From positions 6,787 to 70,786 of the forward strand of contig JBBQVS010000012.1 of NCBI GenBank assembly GCA_038211295.1: DNA of 64,000 nt, given 5' to 3'. Shown piece after piece: positions 35,971 through 44,618 of the stretch. This stretch comes from JBBQVS01 sp038211295. GTDB lineage: Bacteria; Chloroflexota; Ktedonobacteria; Ktedonobacterales; Ktedonobacteraceae. How positions within the stretch are numbered: position 1 is the stretch's first letter; each line of letters starts with the position of its first letter. The notes below the pieces were generated by a model. The model ran no database searches. It saw only the letters and a program-made list of their open reading frames with translations, and was not told the origin of the DNA. Position numbers and translations under genes: made by a program.

Positions 35971-36918
35971 ATGCACAACATGAACTTGCATCAGCTCGCG
36001 ACCTTCCAGGTTGTTGCGAAACATTGTAGTTATGTCCGCGCCGCTGAAGAGCTACATTTCAGTCAACCTGCTGTCTCCGCACAGATACATCAGCTTGAAG
36101 AGTCGCTTGGCGTCAAGCTGTTTGATAAGATTGGGCGTAAAACGCATCTGACGCAGGCGGGTGAGGAACTCTATTTGTATAGCCAGAAGATTTTTTCGTT
36201 GATTGATGAAACGCTGGACACAATGAGTTCACTGGCAAGCCCGCATTCCGGGCGGTTGAGCGTGGGTGCCGATACAACGGTTGGAACCTATGTTATTCCT
36301 AACATCCTAGGCAAGTTTCGGCAGGTGTATCCCAAAGTTGAGATCACGCTTGAGGTCGTCAACCCGACGCCTTTGCTGGAGGAGTTACGCAATAACCGCA
36401 TCGACATGGCGATTATGAGCCGCATTCCTGACGAAGACCCCGTTTTCGCTGCCCCCTTTGCTCACAACGAACTGGTCTTGATTGCGCACCCCACGCATCG
36501 GCTCGCGGGAATCACGGTGCCGTTCTCGGAACTGGCACGCGAGCATTTTCTGATGCGCGAGCGGGGGTCTGGCACGCGCTCGGCTCTGGAAGGGGCGTTC
36601 CGCGATGCTGGCTTCCAACTACAGGTCAGTATGCAGGTTGGAAACAATAGCGCGATCAAACAAAGCGTGGCGGCGGGCCTGGGCATCGCGTTGATCTCGC
36701 GGGTCGCTATCGATATGGAGCTGGAAACGAACCGTCTGGTTGTGCTTGATGTTGAAGGGTTCCCTCTGATGCGGAAATGGTTGCTGGTTCATTTGAAAGA
36801 CAAAAATCTTTCCGCTACCGCCCGTGCCTTCAAATCATTTATTCTCCAGCATACTGAAACTTCTTCGCGTACCGAGCGTACTTTCCGCAAAAAAGAGCAA
36901 GAAAATGGTTCTTTGTAA
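35971..36918 (+). CDS. LysR-family transcriptional regulator
   Basis: A 315-residue LysR regulator. The N-terminal winged helix is MNLHQLATFQVVAKHCSYVR, AAEELHFSQPAVSAQIHQLE, and the substrate-binding domain follows (LSVGADTTVGTYVIPNILGK, then GSGTRSALEGAFRDAGF). The domain pattern resembles the CbbR/CysB-like group but the ligand cannot be predicted. GAGGG lies before ATG 35971 (an upstream in-frame start at 35944 is weaker). It is divergent from the cytidylate-kinase-like gene, a typical LysR target arrangement; the downstream gene follows after 67 bp. Confidence 0.92.
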   Translation: MHNMNLHQLATFQVVAKHCSYVRAAEELHFSQPAVSAQIHQLEESLGVKLFDKIGRKTHLTQAGEELYLYSQKIFSLIDETLDTMSSLASPHSGRLSVGADTTVGTYVIPNILGKFRQVYPKVEITLEVVNPTPLLEELRNNRIDMAIMSRIPDEDPVFAAPFAHNELVLIAHPTHRLAGITVPFSELAREHFLMRERGSGTRSALEGAFRDAGFQLQVSMQVGNNSAIKQSVAAGLGIALISRVAIDMELETNRLVVLDVEGFPLMRKWLLVHLKDKNLSATARAFKSFILQHTETSSRTERTFRKKEQENGSL

Positions 36919-36985
36919 TGGTTCTGTATACTGAAGGTGTTATCAAAGAACATAGCCCCTATAGAGGCTTTTCAGGGAGGCGTTC

Positions 36986-37708
36986 ATGGTCAAAACACTC
37001 TCGTCTGCTCATAGTTCAGGGCAGGTAGCTGGCACGCCCCAACCTCATGTCATGCTTGCCTGCACAATTTGCTCTGCCCAGTATGCACCAACACAAGCGA
37101 AAGCGCACCTATTGCAGGCACCACGCATCGCCGCCGAATCAGCATTTATGAGTATGTGTCATTTCTGCTTTCGCTGTCGCCGTCCCGCGTGTCCTCTGTG
37201 CTGGGACGATGTCAACGGTATTTGTGGCGAGTGTGTGGAAGCTGTACATTTGTCGTTTCGTAAGGATGCTGCCCCTTTACCCTTGAACAGTACATTACTC
37301 GTTGCGTCTCCGCCTGCTCTTTCCGTCAAAGCGCGATCCGCCGTGCCATTTCCGCTTGTGTGCGTTCGCCCCGGACGTTTTTACGCGGACACGCAATCCG
37401 CAGATGCTGCGCGTGTCAGGAGAACACCCGATAAGGCCCCTCTTGTTGTCGCTCCCCAGCAGAAGTACAGCGAACCTGTGCAGGAACGTGTTAGCCCTCC
37501 CATTGCCCCTGTCGAACAGGGGAGCGTGGCGCGACGTGTCGAGCGCGTTATAACGCTGTTTTTAGGACTACTCTTGTTTTTTATTGCTGTGTTAATTCTC
37601 GTCGCTTCCTTCTCAGAACAAGCCAACGGTCTTATTGCGCGTCTTCTGCATGTTGACATTCGGATGGAGATAGAGTATCTTTTGCAACTAATCCAACAAA
37701 ATCATTAG
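36986..37708 (+). CDS. Cysteine-rich zinc-binding, single-helix membrane protein
   Basis: A 240-residue protein. Residues about 25-85 hold many paired cysteines: CTIC, MCHFCFRCRRPACPLCWDD and CGEC, a pattern that suggests two or more zinc sites (B-box/RING-like in spacing, not in detail). Residues 90-185 are Pro-rich and probably unstructured. One helix lies near the C-terminus (TLFLGLLLFFIAVLILVASF). GGGAGG precedes ATG. I do not recognise the family. It lies 25 bp before the NYN nuclease gene and may work with it. Confidence 0.8.
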   Translation: MVKTLSSAHSSGQVAGTPQPHVMLACTICSAQYAPTQAKAHLLQAPRIAAESAFMSMCHFCFRCRRPACPLCWDDVNGICGECVEAVHLSFRKDAAPLPLNSTLLVASPPALSVKARSAVPFPLVCVRPGRFYADTQSADAARVRRTPDKAPLVVAPQQKYSEPVQERVSPPIAPVEQGSVARRVERVITLFLGLLLFFIAVLILVASFSEQANGLIARLLHVDIRMEIEYLLQLIQQNH

Positions 37709-37733
37709 AGGATAAAAGAGAGCGAAAGATACG

Positions 37734-38255
37734 ATGGGTGATATTCTGGTTGATGGCTATAATGTGATAAAAAATAATGATATGTTTCTGCAAATGGAAG
37801 TCAAGAATTTTTCGGTGGCGCGTACCTTGCTGGTAAAGCAACTGCACAATAGATACCGTGAGACAGAGCATCGTGTGATTGTGGTGTTCGATGGTGATGG
37901 TGATAAAGAGGATATGTACCACGAAGACCACATCCGTATCATCTATTCGCGCTACGACGAGACCGCCGACAACGTGATTAAGCGGCTTGCGGTTGAGGCA
38001 AGGGTAGAGGGACGCGATGTAGTGATGTATAGCGACGATGAAGAGGTGCGTCACGCTGTTTCCGAACAGGGAGGAAGTCCGCTCTCGACGTATGACCTCA
38101 CCACAAAGCTGAACGCCGCCCCCAGTGATGTGGCTATTCGCGTCGCGCATCGTCAGAAGATGCGACGTATTTACGGCCTCGACCCCTCGCGTAAAGACGA
38201 AGACTATCAGGAACCTACCCGTCTACAGAGCAAGAAAAAGAAGAAACGCCGTTAA
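37734..38255 (+). CDS. YacP-like NYN-domain ribonuclease
   Basis: A 173-residue NYN/PIN-like nuclease: MGDILVDGYNVIKNN, VIVVFDGDGDK, IIYSRYDETADNVIKRLAVE, and DVVMYSDDEEVRHAV carry the acidic residues that bind metal in PIN-fold enzymes. The Bacillus relative YacP/Rae1 is a ribosome-associated mRNA endonuclease, so a role in RNA decay is reasonable. C-terminus is Lys/Arg-rich (LQSKKKKKRR). It is the end of a presumed unit with the zinc protein; the two genes are separated by 25 bp. Confidence 0.88.
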   Translation: MGDILVDGYNVIKNNDMFLQMEVKNFSVARTLLVKQLHNRYRETEHRVIVVFDGDGDKEDMYHEDHIRIIYSRYDETADNVIKRLAVEARVEGRDVVMYSDDEEVRHAVSEQGGSPLSTYDLTTKLNAAPSDVAIRVAHRQKMRRIYGLDPSRKDEDYQEPTRLQSKKKKKRR

Positions 38256-38341
38256 GCAGACGCGAGTGCGAAATAGATGCAATTAAGAACACTCATATGA
38301 GAGAAGTATAGCCATGTGCGAGAAACATAAAAGGGCAAGAG

Positions 38342-38464
38342 AGGGCATGACAGAGGCGAGCCGCTGTCACTACTATACTCCCGCCTGCGCGGCTCTTGCA
38401 CGGCGGGGCGTAGCCACGCGAAATGATGTATAGTAGTGACAGCGGCTCGCCTCTGTCATGCCCT
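38342..38464. repeat. Modular hairpin repeat, copies 6a and 6b as a perfect 37-nt inverted pair
   Basis: 38342-38378 (AGGGCATGACAGAGGCGAGC...TATAC) and 38428-38464 are exact reverse complements, separated by 49 bases. Each half is itself a mixed-arm unit (GGGCATG at one end, CACTACTATAC at the other) with a GACAG/CTGTC stem. The spacer contains CCCGCC/GGCGGG and could form a smaller stem. The unit ends one base before the stop of the convergent glycosyltransferase gene. Confidence 0.85.
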
Positions 38465-39274
38465 TTACTTTTGCGCGACGGAGGGCAATTCTCCAACTTC
38501 GCCGCCGCTATTTTCGGTGGGTGGAGTGCTGGCCTGTTGAAGCGTGATGTGTGCCGGTTGGGAGGTCTCTTTGCGCTCATTGAGGCGAATGCGAAGCACG
38601 GACAAGAAGCCCTCGATAAAGATTTTACGCGACATTTTGGATTTACCCACGCGTCTATCCATGAAGATAATTGGAATTTCAACGATTTTGAAGTTGTATT
38701 TCAGTACGCGGTGTACAAGTTCCACTTGAAAGGCATAGCCTTGTGAGACGATGGTATCGAGGCCAATCGTCTCCAGCACGTTGCGTCGATAGCAGCGATA
38801 ACCGGCGGTACAATCGTGGATAGGCAAGTTGAGCACAATACGGGTGTAGATGTTGCCACCGCCACTGATGAAGCGACGCAAGAACGACCAGTTGGGCGTG
38901 CCACCCCCCTTGACGTAGCGTGAGCCGATCACAAGGTCTGCGCCGTGCTCGATTGCTGTAATGAAATTGGGCAAGTAGCGAGGATCATGCGAGAAATCCG
39001 CGTCCATTTCAAAGGCCACGTCATAGTTCTGGTCAATCGCGTATTTGAAGCCCGCGATATACGCTGTGCCGAGGCCAAGTTTGCCCGCGCGATGCAGAAC
39101 ATGAACACGGGTATCGTGTGCCGCCATTTCGTCTGCAAGTGCGCCAGTGTTGTCAGGTGAATTGTCATCGACAATCAAAATATCGGTTTGTGGTAAGTTC
39201 TCGAATATTTCGCCCAGAAGCGGACGAAGGTTGTCAACCTCGTTGTATGTTGGAATAATAATCAGCGATTTCAT
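38465..39274 (-). CDS. Polyprenol-phosphate mannose synthase-type glycosyltransferase 2
   Basis: A 269-residue GT2 enzyme: MKSLIIIPTYNEVDNLRPLL, ILIVDDNSPDNTGALADEMA (DDNSPD nucleotide motif), DVAFEMDADFSHDPRYLP (DAD metal motif) and VIGSRYVKGG. It lacks C-terminal membrane helices, as does DPM1. It likely transfers a hexose from a nucleotide sugar to polyprenol phosphate for lipid-linked glycosylation at the membrane. GTGGAG precedes ATG 39274. It lies downstream of the UbiA-type gene on the same strand (about 200 bp), giving a polyprenol-phosphate sugar block. Confidence 0.92.
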   Translation of the reverse strand: MKSLIIIPTYNEVDNLRPLLGEIFENLPQTDILIVDDNSPDNTGALADEMAAHDTRVHVLHRAGKLGLGTAYIAGFKYAIDQNYDVAFEMDADFSHDPRYLPNFITAIEHGADLVIGSRYVKGGGTPNWSFLRRFISGGGNIYTRIVLNLPIHDCTAGYRCYRRNVLETIGLDTIVSQGYAFQVELVHRVLKYNFKIVEIPIIFMDRRVGKSKMSRKIFIEGFLSVLRIRLNERKETSQPAHITLQQASTPPTENSGGEVGELPSVAQK

Positions 39275-39476
39275 ACATTTTTTCTCCACTATTTGCCGAC
39301 GCACTGAACTCAGGTTTTCATCTGAAAGTGGTCAGCAATGGACAGTTTTGCGTTTCTTTTGTTGTTCTTGCGTCCCCAACATTTCCACACCTCTCTGTTG
39401 ATGGTGGCTCATGAATGATATGGTCTTATACTACTATCGACTAGAACACACATTTTTGAGAGACCAGACATCCCGT

Positions 39477-40535
39477 TTATTGCGGCAAAATATATAAAAC
39501 AACAACAATGCAAATGGTGCACAATAAAACGGTTCCCAGCATGTGCCGATCACGAAGCAAGACTTCTTCGGGACTGCCACCTTCCATACGCATATAAACG
39601 AGATAGAGGTAGCGAAAGACGCCGTAAAGGACTAATGGAATTGTGACAATCAGGCGATGATTGGCGGTTGTCCCCTCCACTGTATACAAGCTATAGGCCA
39701 TGATGGTTGTTGTTGTGACAATCGTAATCATCTGATCCAGCATCGGAATACTGTATTCTTTGAGTATCTGCCGATGGTTACTTGCCTGCCCCTGTAGTAG
39801 CACCAGTTCATGGCGGCGTTTGCTCAGGGCCAGGAAGAGTGCGAGCAGACAGGTGACGAGATAGAGCCACGACGAGATAGAGACTGGAATGACCACCGCC
39901 CCCGCAAGGATACGTAGCACAAAGCCGCTCGCGATAATAAACACATCTATGAGTACAATATGCTTGAGTCGCACGCTATAAAGCACCATCAAGACAAAGT
40001 AGGTGGCGATAGTGAGCGCGAAGAGCAGGTTAGCGCCGCCAAACGGAGCGTAGATGTCGCGTTGAAGCCCAATGGGCAAGAAAAAAAGCCAAGCTGTAAG
40101 GCCACTGCATAGCAGGAGCAAAACGCTAATCATCACAATTGCCCAGGGAATAGGGAGCTTTCCAGATGCGAGTGGGCGATTTTTCTTGGTTGGGTGTTGT
40201 CGGTCATTCTCTAAGTCGAGCAAATCATTGAGAAGGTAAATACTACTGGATGCCAAACAGAACGCCGCAAAAGCCAGCACTGTCCGCTCAAGCGAGGGCA
40301 AACTGAACAAGCGTTGCGCGAAGACAAGGCCGACGAAGACCGCGAAATTCTTTGTCCACTGACGAGGACGCATTGCGGTAAGTATAGCTCGTAGCTTCTG
40401 CGTTGTGCTGAATATAGCAGTATTCTCGCGCGTGATTACTTCCGGGTTCGCTTCGTCTAGCATAATCGCTATCTGTACCTGTTCCTCTTGACTTGTACTC
40501 GCTTTTTTCAAGTGTCTTTCATCCCTTCCACCCAT
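39477..40535 (-). CDS. UbiA-family prenyl/phosphoribosyltransferase (DPPR synthase-like)
   Basis: A 352-residue membrane enzyme with about eight helices and the UbiA metal/diphosphate motif LLNDLLDLENDRQHPTKKNR. The pattern MRPRQWTKNFAVFVGLVFA and the location of the Asp motif fit decaprenyl-phosphate phosphoribosyltransferases of actinobacteria, which transfer phosphoribose from PRPP to polyprenol phosphate. Start is uncertain: ATG 40535 is used, but a TTG 27 bases further on has a better ribosome site. It lies just downstream of the Crp/Fnr gene (148 bp). Confidence 0.82.
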   Translation of the reverse strand: MGGRDERHLKKASTSQEEQVQIAIMLDEANPEVITRENTAIFSTTQKLRAILTAMRPRQWTKNFAVFVGLVFAQRLFSLPSLERTVLAFAAFCLASSSIYLLNDLLDLENDRQHPTKKNRPLASGKLPIPWAIVMISVLLLLCSGLTAWLFFLPIGLQRDIYAPFGGANLLFALTIATYFVLMVLYSVRLKHIVLIDVFIIASGFVLRILAGAVVIPVSISSWLYLVTCLLALFLALSKRRHELVLLQGQASNHRQILKEYSIPMLDQMITIVTTTTIMAYSLYTVEGTTANHRLIVTIPLVLYGVFRYLYLVYMRMEGGSPEEVLLRDRHMLGTVLLCTICIVVVLYILPQ

Positions 40536-40682
40536 GTTTGTGTTAGACCGATATATCACCTTTTTTGAGACGTGTGGTAAGAAGAGTGGGTAACAGTCTA
40601 GCCAAAAATCACTGTTTTTTACTGTACGCTTAGCATACAGGCGCGTTGTCGATGACGCGCCCATGAATTTTGCAGGGTGGTA

Positions 40683-41372
40683 TTAGTAGATGCGTCGTTT
40701 CAGGTCGTTTATGCGGTGAATGGTGATACGTTGTTTGTCGGTGCTGATGTATTGTTTGTCTGTGAAATACCCCATGACCTTGTTGACGCTCTCGCGAGAT
40801 GCGCCAACCATTGACGCCAACTCTTGCTGTGTCATACGCACCTCGATGCGTATACCGTCCTCGACTTTTGCACCGTGTGCCTCTGAGAGTTCCAGTAGCT
40901 TTTTCGCGACGCGGCCGTACACGTCAAGAAAAATCAGGTCTTCTACCTGCTCGTTGGTGTTGCGGAGCCGTTTTGAGATAACTTCTAGCACCTGAATCGC
41001 GATTTTTGGGTTCTTCATAATCGCGTTATGAAAGTCGCTACGTTGTAAGGTGTAGCACTCGACCTTTTCCACCGCAATCGCGTCGGCGGAGCGTGGTAGT
41101 CCGTCAAGTAGGGCAAGTTCCCCGAAGCACTCGCCTTTGCCAAAGACAACCAGCGAAATTTCCTGTCCGTCAGGGCTAATCAGGCAAATTTTCACCTTGC
41201 CCTCTTTAATCATATAAAGTACCTGACCGGGATCGTCGCGGTGGAAAATAACCTCACCAGAGCGAAATGCGCGTCTCTTGGCGACGCCGGTCAACTCGTG
41301 CAGGGCATCATCACTCAGGCCCGCAAATAATGTTACCTGTTTAAGGTAAGATGTTTCGTTTTCTGCCTGCAT
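40683..41372 (-). CDS. Crp/Fnr-family transcriptional regulator
   Basis: A 229-residue regulator with cNMP-binding fold (FGKGECFGELALLDGLPRSA) and a C-terminal helix-turn-helix (MTQQELASMVGASRESVNKV). The GELALLDGxPRSA pocket is a classic cyclic-nucleotide-type signature. No cysteine cluster of the Fnr type is seen, so cAMP or another small ligand is more likely than an iron-sulfur cluster. It is divergent from the acyl-CoA ligase gene across a region with regular TTCGCG half-sites. Confidence 0.92.
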   Translation of the reverse strand: MQAENETSYLKQVTLFAGLSDDALHELTGVAKRRAFRSGEVIFHRDDPGQVLYMIKEGKVKICLISPDGQEISLVVFGKGECFGELALLDGLPRSADAIAVEKVECYTLQRSDFHNAIMKNPKIAIQVLEVISKRLRNTNEQVEDLIFLDVYGRVAKKLLELSEAHGAKVEDGIRIEVRMTQQELASMVGASRESVNKVMGYFTDKQYISTDKQRITIHRINDLKRRIY

Positions 41373-41454
41373 AAAAATACATCTTTCTTCTAGTAGTAAG
41401 TAACGCGCGAACGTTTTTCAATCGCATGATAGCATATCGCCTTCAAACGCGCAA

Positions 41455-41490
41455 TTCGCGAGGCATAGACGCGAAACCTTGATTTTCGCG
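41455..41490. promoter_or_regulatory. Alternating TTCGCG half-sites between Crp/Fnr and acyl-CoA ligase genes
   Basis: TTCGCG (41455-41460), CGCGAA (41470-41475), TTCGCG (41485-41490): three half-sites spaced exactly 15 bp start to start with alternating orientation, i.e. two overlapping TTCGCG-N9-CGCGAA type palindromes. They lie between the divergent regulator and fatty-acid gene. The binding protein is unknown; this is not a classical Crp or FadR site. Confidence 0.35.
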
Positions 41491-41572
41491 AGCGCGTCGG
41501 TTACTCTTACTCTAATGCGAAACACTAAGATTTCGTAACCAATCGGTATAACCCTCAGAGGAGTAATACACT

Positions 41573-43321
41573 ATGACAGTGACGCAATCTATTGGATCTG
41601 CAACCTCTACGCAGCAATTTGTGCGCCAGTGGAGCTATGCCAGTGGCACAAGTGACACGCCGTTACTTGGTCTCACCATTGGCGATCAGTTCGATCAGAC
41701 GGCTGCAACCTATCCTGACAATCCGGCGTTGATTTCGCGCCAGCAAAACGTCCGTCTGACGTATCGTGAATTGCAAGTGCAGGTCAACCAGTGCGCGAAA
41801 GGATTGATGCATCTGGGGTTACGCAAGGGGCAGCGTATCGGCATCTGGTCGCCCAACCGTGCAGAGTGGTGTATTACGCAATTCGCGACAAGCAAGTTAG
41901 GTGCGATTCTCGTCAATATCAATCCCGCGTATCGTTTACATGAACTGGAATATGTCTTAAAGCAGTCGGGTTGTACCGCGATTATCATTTCTCCCGCGTT
42001 CAAAACATCGAACTACACCGAGATGCTCCAGGCACTCGCACCAGAGCTAGAGCAATACGCGGCGGGGAAACTCAAGGCCGAGAAGTTGCCCGAACTGACT
42101 ACCGTGATTCGCATGACCGCCGAGAAGGTCGCTGGTATGTTTACATGGGACGAACTGCTCGCGCTTGGAAGCGAAGTCAGCGACGAGCAGCTCGCGATGC
42201 GGCAACGTGAGCAAGAATTTGACGATGCCATCAATATTCAATATACAAGTGGCACGACGGGCTTTCCCAAAGGGGCGACGCTGAGCCATCACAACATTCT
42301 GAACAACGGCTATTTTGTGGCGGGTCTGCAACACCTGACGCACGAAGATAAGGTGTGTATTCCCGTGCCGCTTTACCATTGTTTTGGCATGGTAATGGGT
42401 AATCTTGGATGTATCACTCATGGCGCAACAATGGTCTATCCCTCGGAAGGCTTCGAGCCTTTGACTGTGCTTCAGACGGTGCAGGAGGAGCGGTGTACCT
42501 CGCTGTACGGTGTGCCAACGATGTTTATTGCGGAACTGGACCAACCTGATTTTGCCAAATATGATTACACCAGTTTGCGAACGGGCGTCATGGCGGGTTC
42601 GTCGTGTCCCATTGAGGTAATGAAAAAGGTACAGGCGTTGATGCATATGAGTGATGTCGAGATTTGCTATGGCATGACCGAAACTAGTCCCGTCTCGACG
42701 CAGACGCGCATAGGTTCGCCGCTAGAGAAGCAGGTAAGCACCGTTGGGCAGGTACATCCACACCTTGAAGTCAAGGTTGTCAATCCTGCAACGGGCCAGA
42801 TTGTGCCAATTGGCGAGACTGGCGAGTTGTGTACACGCGGCTATAGCGTCATGTTGAGCTACTGGAATAACGACGAGGCAACCGCGTTTGCCATTGACAA
42901 GGCTCATTGGATGCATACGGGCGACCTCGCGACAATGGATGAAGAAGGCTATGTAAATATTGTTGGGCGTATCAAAGACCTGATTATTCGTGGTGGCGAA
43001 AATGTCTACCCGCGCGAAGTCGAAGAGTTTCTCTATACGCACCCGAAAATCAGCGATGTGCAGGTGATTGGCGTGCCAGACGAAAAATACGGTGAGGCAA
43101 TCATGGCGTGGGTGCTGCTCAAGCCGAACGAGCAGGTCACAGAAGAGGATATTCGCGAGTTCTGCAATGGCAATATCGCGCACTATAAAGTACCACGCTA
43201 TATCAAGTTCGTGACCGCGTTTCCCATGACGGTAACGGGCAAAATTCAGAAGTACCAGATGCGTCAACAATCTACGGAAGAGTTGGGGTTGCAAAAGGCG
43301 GCTTCAACGAAAACGGCGTAG
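41573..43321 (+). CDS. Fatty-acid CoA ligase (AMP-binding)
   Basis: A 582-residue ANL-superfamily ligase: P-loop YTSGTTGFPKGATLSH, ICYGMTETSPVSTQ, and HTGDLATMDEEGYVNIVGRI, then the C-terminal Lys in MTVTGKIQKYQM. It activates a medium- or long-chain fatty acid through an acyl-adenylate to CoA. GAGGAG lies 12 bases before ATG. The gene is alone, divergent from Crp/Fnr, and ends inside a 34-bp hairpin stem. Chain length preference cannot be read directly. Confidence 0.93.
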   Translation: MTVTQSIGSATSTQQFVRQWSYASGTSDTPLLGLTIGDQFDQTAATYPDNPALISRQQNVRLTYRELQVQVNQCAKGLMHLGLRKGQRIGIWSPNRAEWCITQFATSKLGAILVNINPAYRLHELEYVLKQSGCTAIIISPAFKTSNYTEMLQALAPELEQYAAGKLKAEKLPELTTVIRMTAEKVAGMFTWDELLALGSEVSDEQLAMRQREQEFDDAINIQYTSGTTGFPKGATLSHHNILNNGYFVAGLQHLTHEDKVCIPVPLYHCFGMVMGNLGCITHGATMVYPSEGFEPLTVLQTVQEERCTSLYGVPTMFIAELDQPDFAKYDYTSLRTGVMAGSSCPIEVMKKVQALMHMSDVEICYGMTETSPVSTQTRIGSPLEKQVSTVGQVHPHLEVKVVNPATGQIVPIGETGELCTRGYSVMLSYWNNDEATAFAIDKAHWMHTGDLATMDEEGYVNIVGRIKDLIIRGGENVYPREVEEFLYTHPKISDVQVIGVPDEKYGEAIMAWVLLKPNEQVTEEDIREFCNGNIAHYKVPRYIKFVTAFPMTVTGKIQKYQMRQQSTEELGLQKAASTKTA

Positions 43322-43390
43322 TAGGGAACGATGCGAGGGGCATGGCGTATTACAACACGCCATGCCCCTCGCATCGTTCCTTACTACGCC
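43315..43390. repeat. 34-bp stem hairpin containing GGGCATG arms (copy 7)
   Basis: Arms 43315-43348 and 43357-43390 pair over 34 positions with one G-T, loop ATTACAAC. The left arm covers the last codons and stop of the acyl-CoA ligase. The inner portion GGGGCATGGCGT/ACGCCATGCCCC is the GGGCATG-type arm of the dispersed family, so the structure appears to be a repeat copy embedded in a longer stem. No T-tract. Confidence 0.8.
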
Positions 43391-43544
43391 ATGAGATTCT
43401 AGCAAGAGGCGAGCGGACTATGCTATAATAGATATCAGAGTTCCCAAGTAGGAATTATTGTATATCTTGCATTTGTCTAACGAGAGAAAGAAAAGCAGAG
43501 CGGCACAAGGCTATCTTTTTTTGTGCTGCTCACGAGGATAGGAC

Positions 43545-44579
43545 ATGGCGGAAACAATTAGTCCCGATATGATTATTCATGATGTCGTGAGCAAGTATCC
43601 CGCGACAGTCAAGGTGTTTCACGGACATGGTTTACCGTGTACCGCGTGCGCGGTGGGGGCGCGTGAAAGTGTGGCGGGTGGTGCGCGGACGCATCGCTTT
43701 ACGCCGGAGAAGCAAGATATGTTGTTGAAGGACCTGAACGCGGTCATTAACAATCAACCTATCTCGGTTGCTCCCAAAAAGGCACCTGTTGGGCGTGGAG
43801 TCCCGTTGCAGATGTCGCCTGCACCGGCGGAGCGCAAAATCAAGCAGGTCATCGCGATTATGAGTGGGAAAGGTGGTGTTGGGAAATCGCTAGTTACGGG
43901 CCTGCTCGCGGTCTCGCTACGGCGTCAGGGGCAGCGCGTGGGTATTCTCGATGGCGATATTACTGGCCCCAGCATCGCGCGTATGTTTGGCACGAAAGGG
44001 CAACCTGGCAAGTCCGCGACGGGCGGTATCGACCCTCTCGTGAGCAAGGGCGGCATCAAAGTGATGTCAATGAACATGTTCCTTGAGAAGGATAGCGACC
44101 CTGTAGTGTGGCGTGGCCCCATGATCTCCAGTGCGATCAAGCAGTTTTACAGTGATGTTGATTGGGGCAATCTTGATTATCTCCTGATCGACCTACCGCC
44201 GGGAACATCAGACGCACCGATGACTGTGTTGCAGTCGCTTCCCGTCGATGGCATTGTGATTGTCACATCGCCCCAGATGCTGGCGACTATGATTGTAATG
44301 AAATGTATCAACATGGTGCGACAACTCAAGGGTATCATTGTGGGCGTCGTTGAGAACATGTCGTACTTCGAGACGCCGAATGGCGAACGCTACGAAATTT
44401 TTGGCCCCAGCAACGGTGCCGAGCTTGTCGGCATGACAGGTGCGCCGTTACTGGCACAATTGCCCATTGATTCTAGCCTGACCGCGCTTTGTGATATGGG
44501 GCGGGTCGAGGAATATTACGCGGACGCATACGAAACGTTGGCGGCCAATTTCATCAGCACGTTGAAAGTCAAGCGATAA
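43545..44579 (+). CDS. mrp: Mrp/NBP35-type P-loop ATPase fused to DUF1858
   Basis: A 344-residue protein. Residues 1-65 form a DUF1858 domain (SPDMIIHDVVSKYPATVKVF, then HGLPCTACAVG with Cys32 and Cys35). Residues 100-344 form an Mrp/ApbC ATPase with deviant Walker A SGKGGVGKS (107-115) and DLPPGTSDAPMTV. Mrp proteins carry iron-sulfur clusters to apoproteins, normally through a CxxC near the C-terminus at ENMSYFxCPHCG; here that place reads ENMSYFETPNG (270-280) with no cysteine. The usual N-terminal DUF59 is replaced by DUF1858. Cluster binding may thus use Cys32/Cys35, which is inference. Confidence 0.92.
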   Translation: MAETISPDMIIHDVVSKYPATVKVFHGHGLPCTACAVGARESVAGGARTHRFTPEKQDMLLKDLNAVINNQPISVAPKKAPVGRGVPLQMSPAPAERKIKQVIAIMSGKGGVGKSLVTGLLAVSLRRQGQRVGILDGDITGPSIARMFGTKGQPGKSATGGIDPLVSKGGIKVMSMNMFLEKDSDPVVWRGPMISSAIKQFYSDVDWGNLDYLLIDLPPGTSDAPMTVLQSLPVDGIVIVTSPQMLATMIVMKCINMVRQLKGIIVGVVENMSYFETPNGERYEIFGPSNGAELVGMTGAPLLAQLPIDSSLTALCDMGRVEEYYADAYETLAANFISTLKVKR

Positions 44580-44584
44580 CTCCC

Positions 44585-44612
44585 TGTCGGGCGTGAGAAA
44601 TCACGCCCGACA
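44585..44612. terminator. Terminator between mrp and pheA
   Basis: TGTCGGGCGTGA (44585-44596), loop GAAA, and exact complement 44601-44612: a 12-bp stem with a GNRA-type loop, followed by CCTGTTTTAT on the plus strand. It lies between two convergent genes and should stop both. Confidence 0.8.
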
Positions 44613-44618
44613 CCTGTT

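Noticed and set aside
42047..42646. 199-codon minus-strand frame
   Set aside because: Antisense to the AMP-binding ligase core; sequence composition is typical of a shadow frame.
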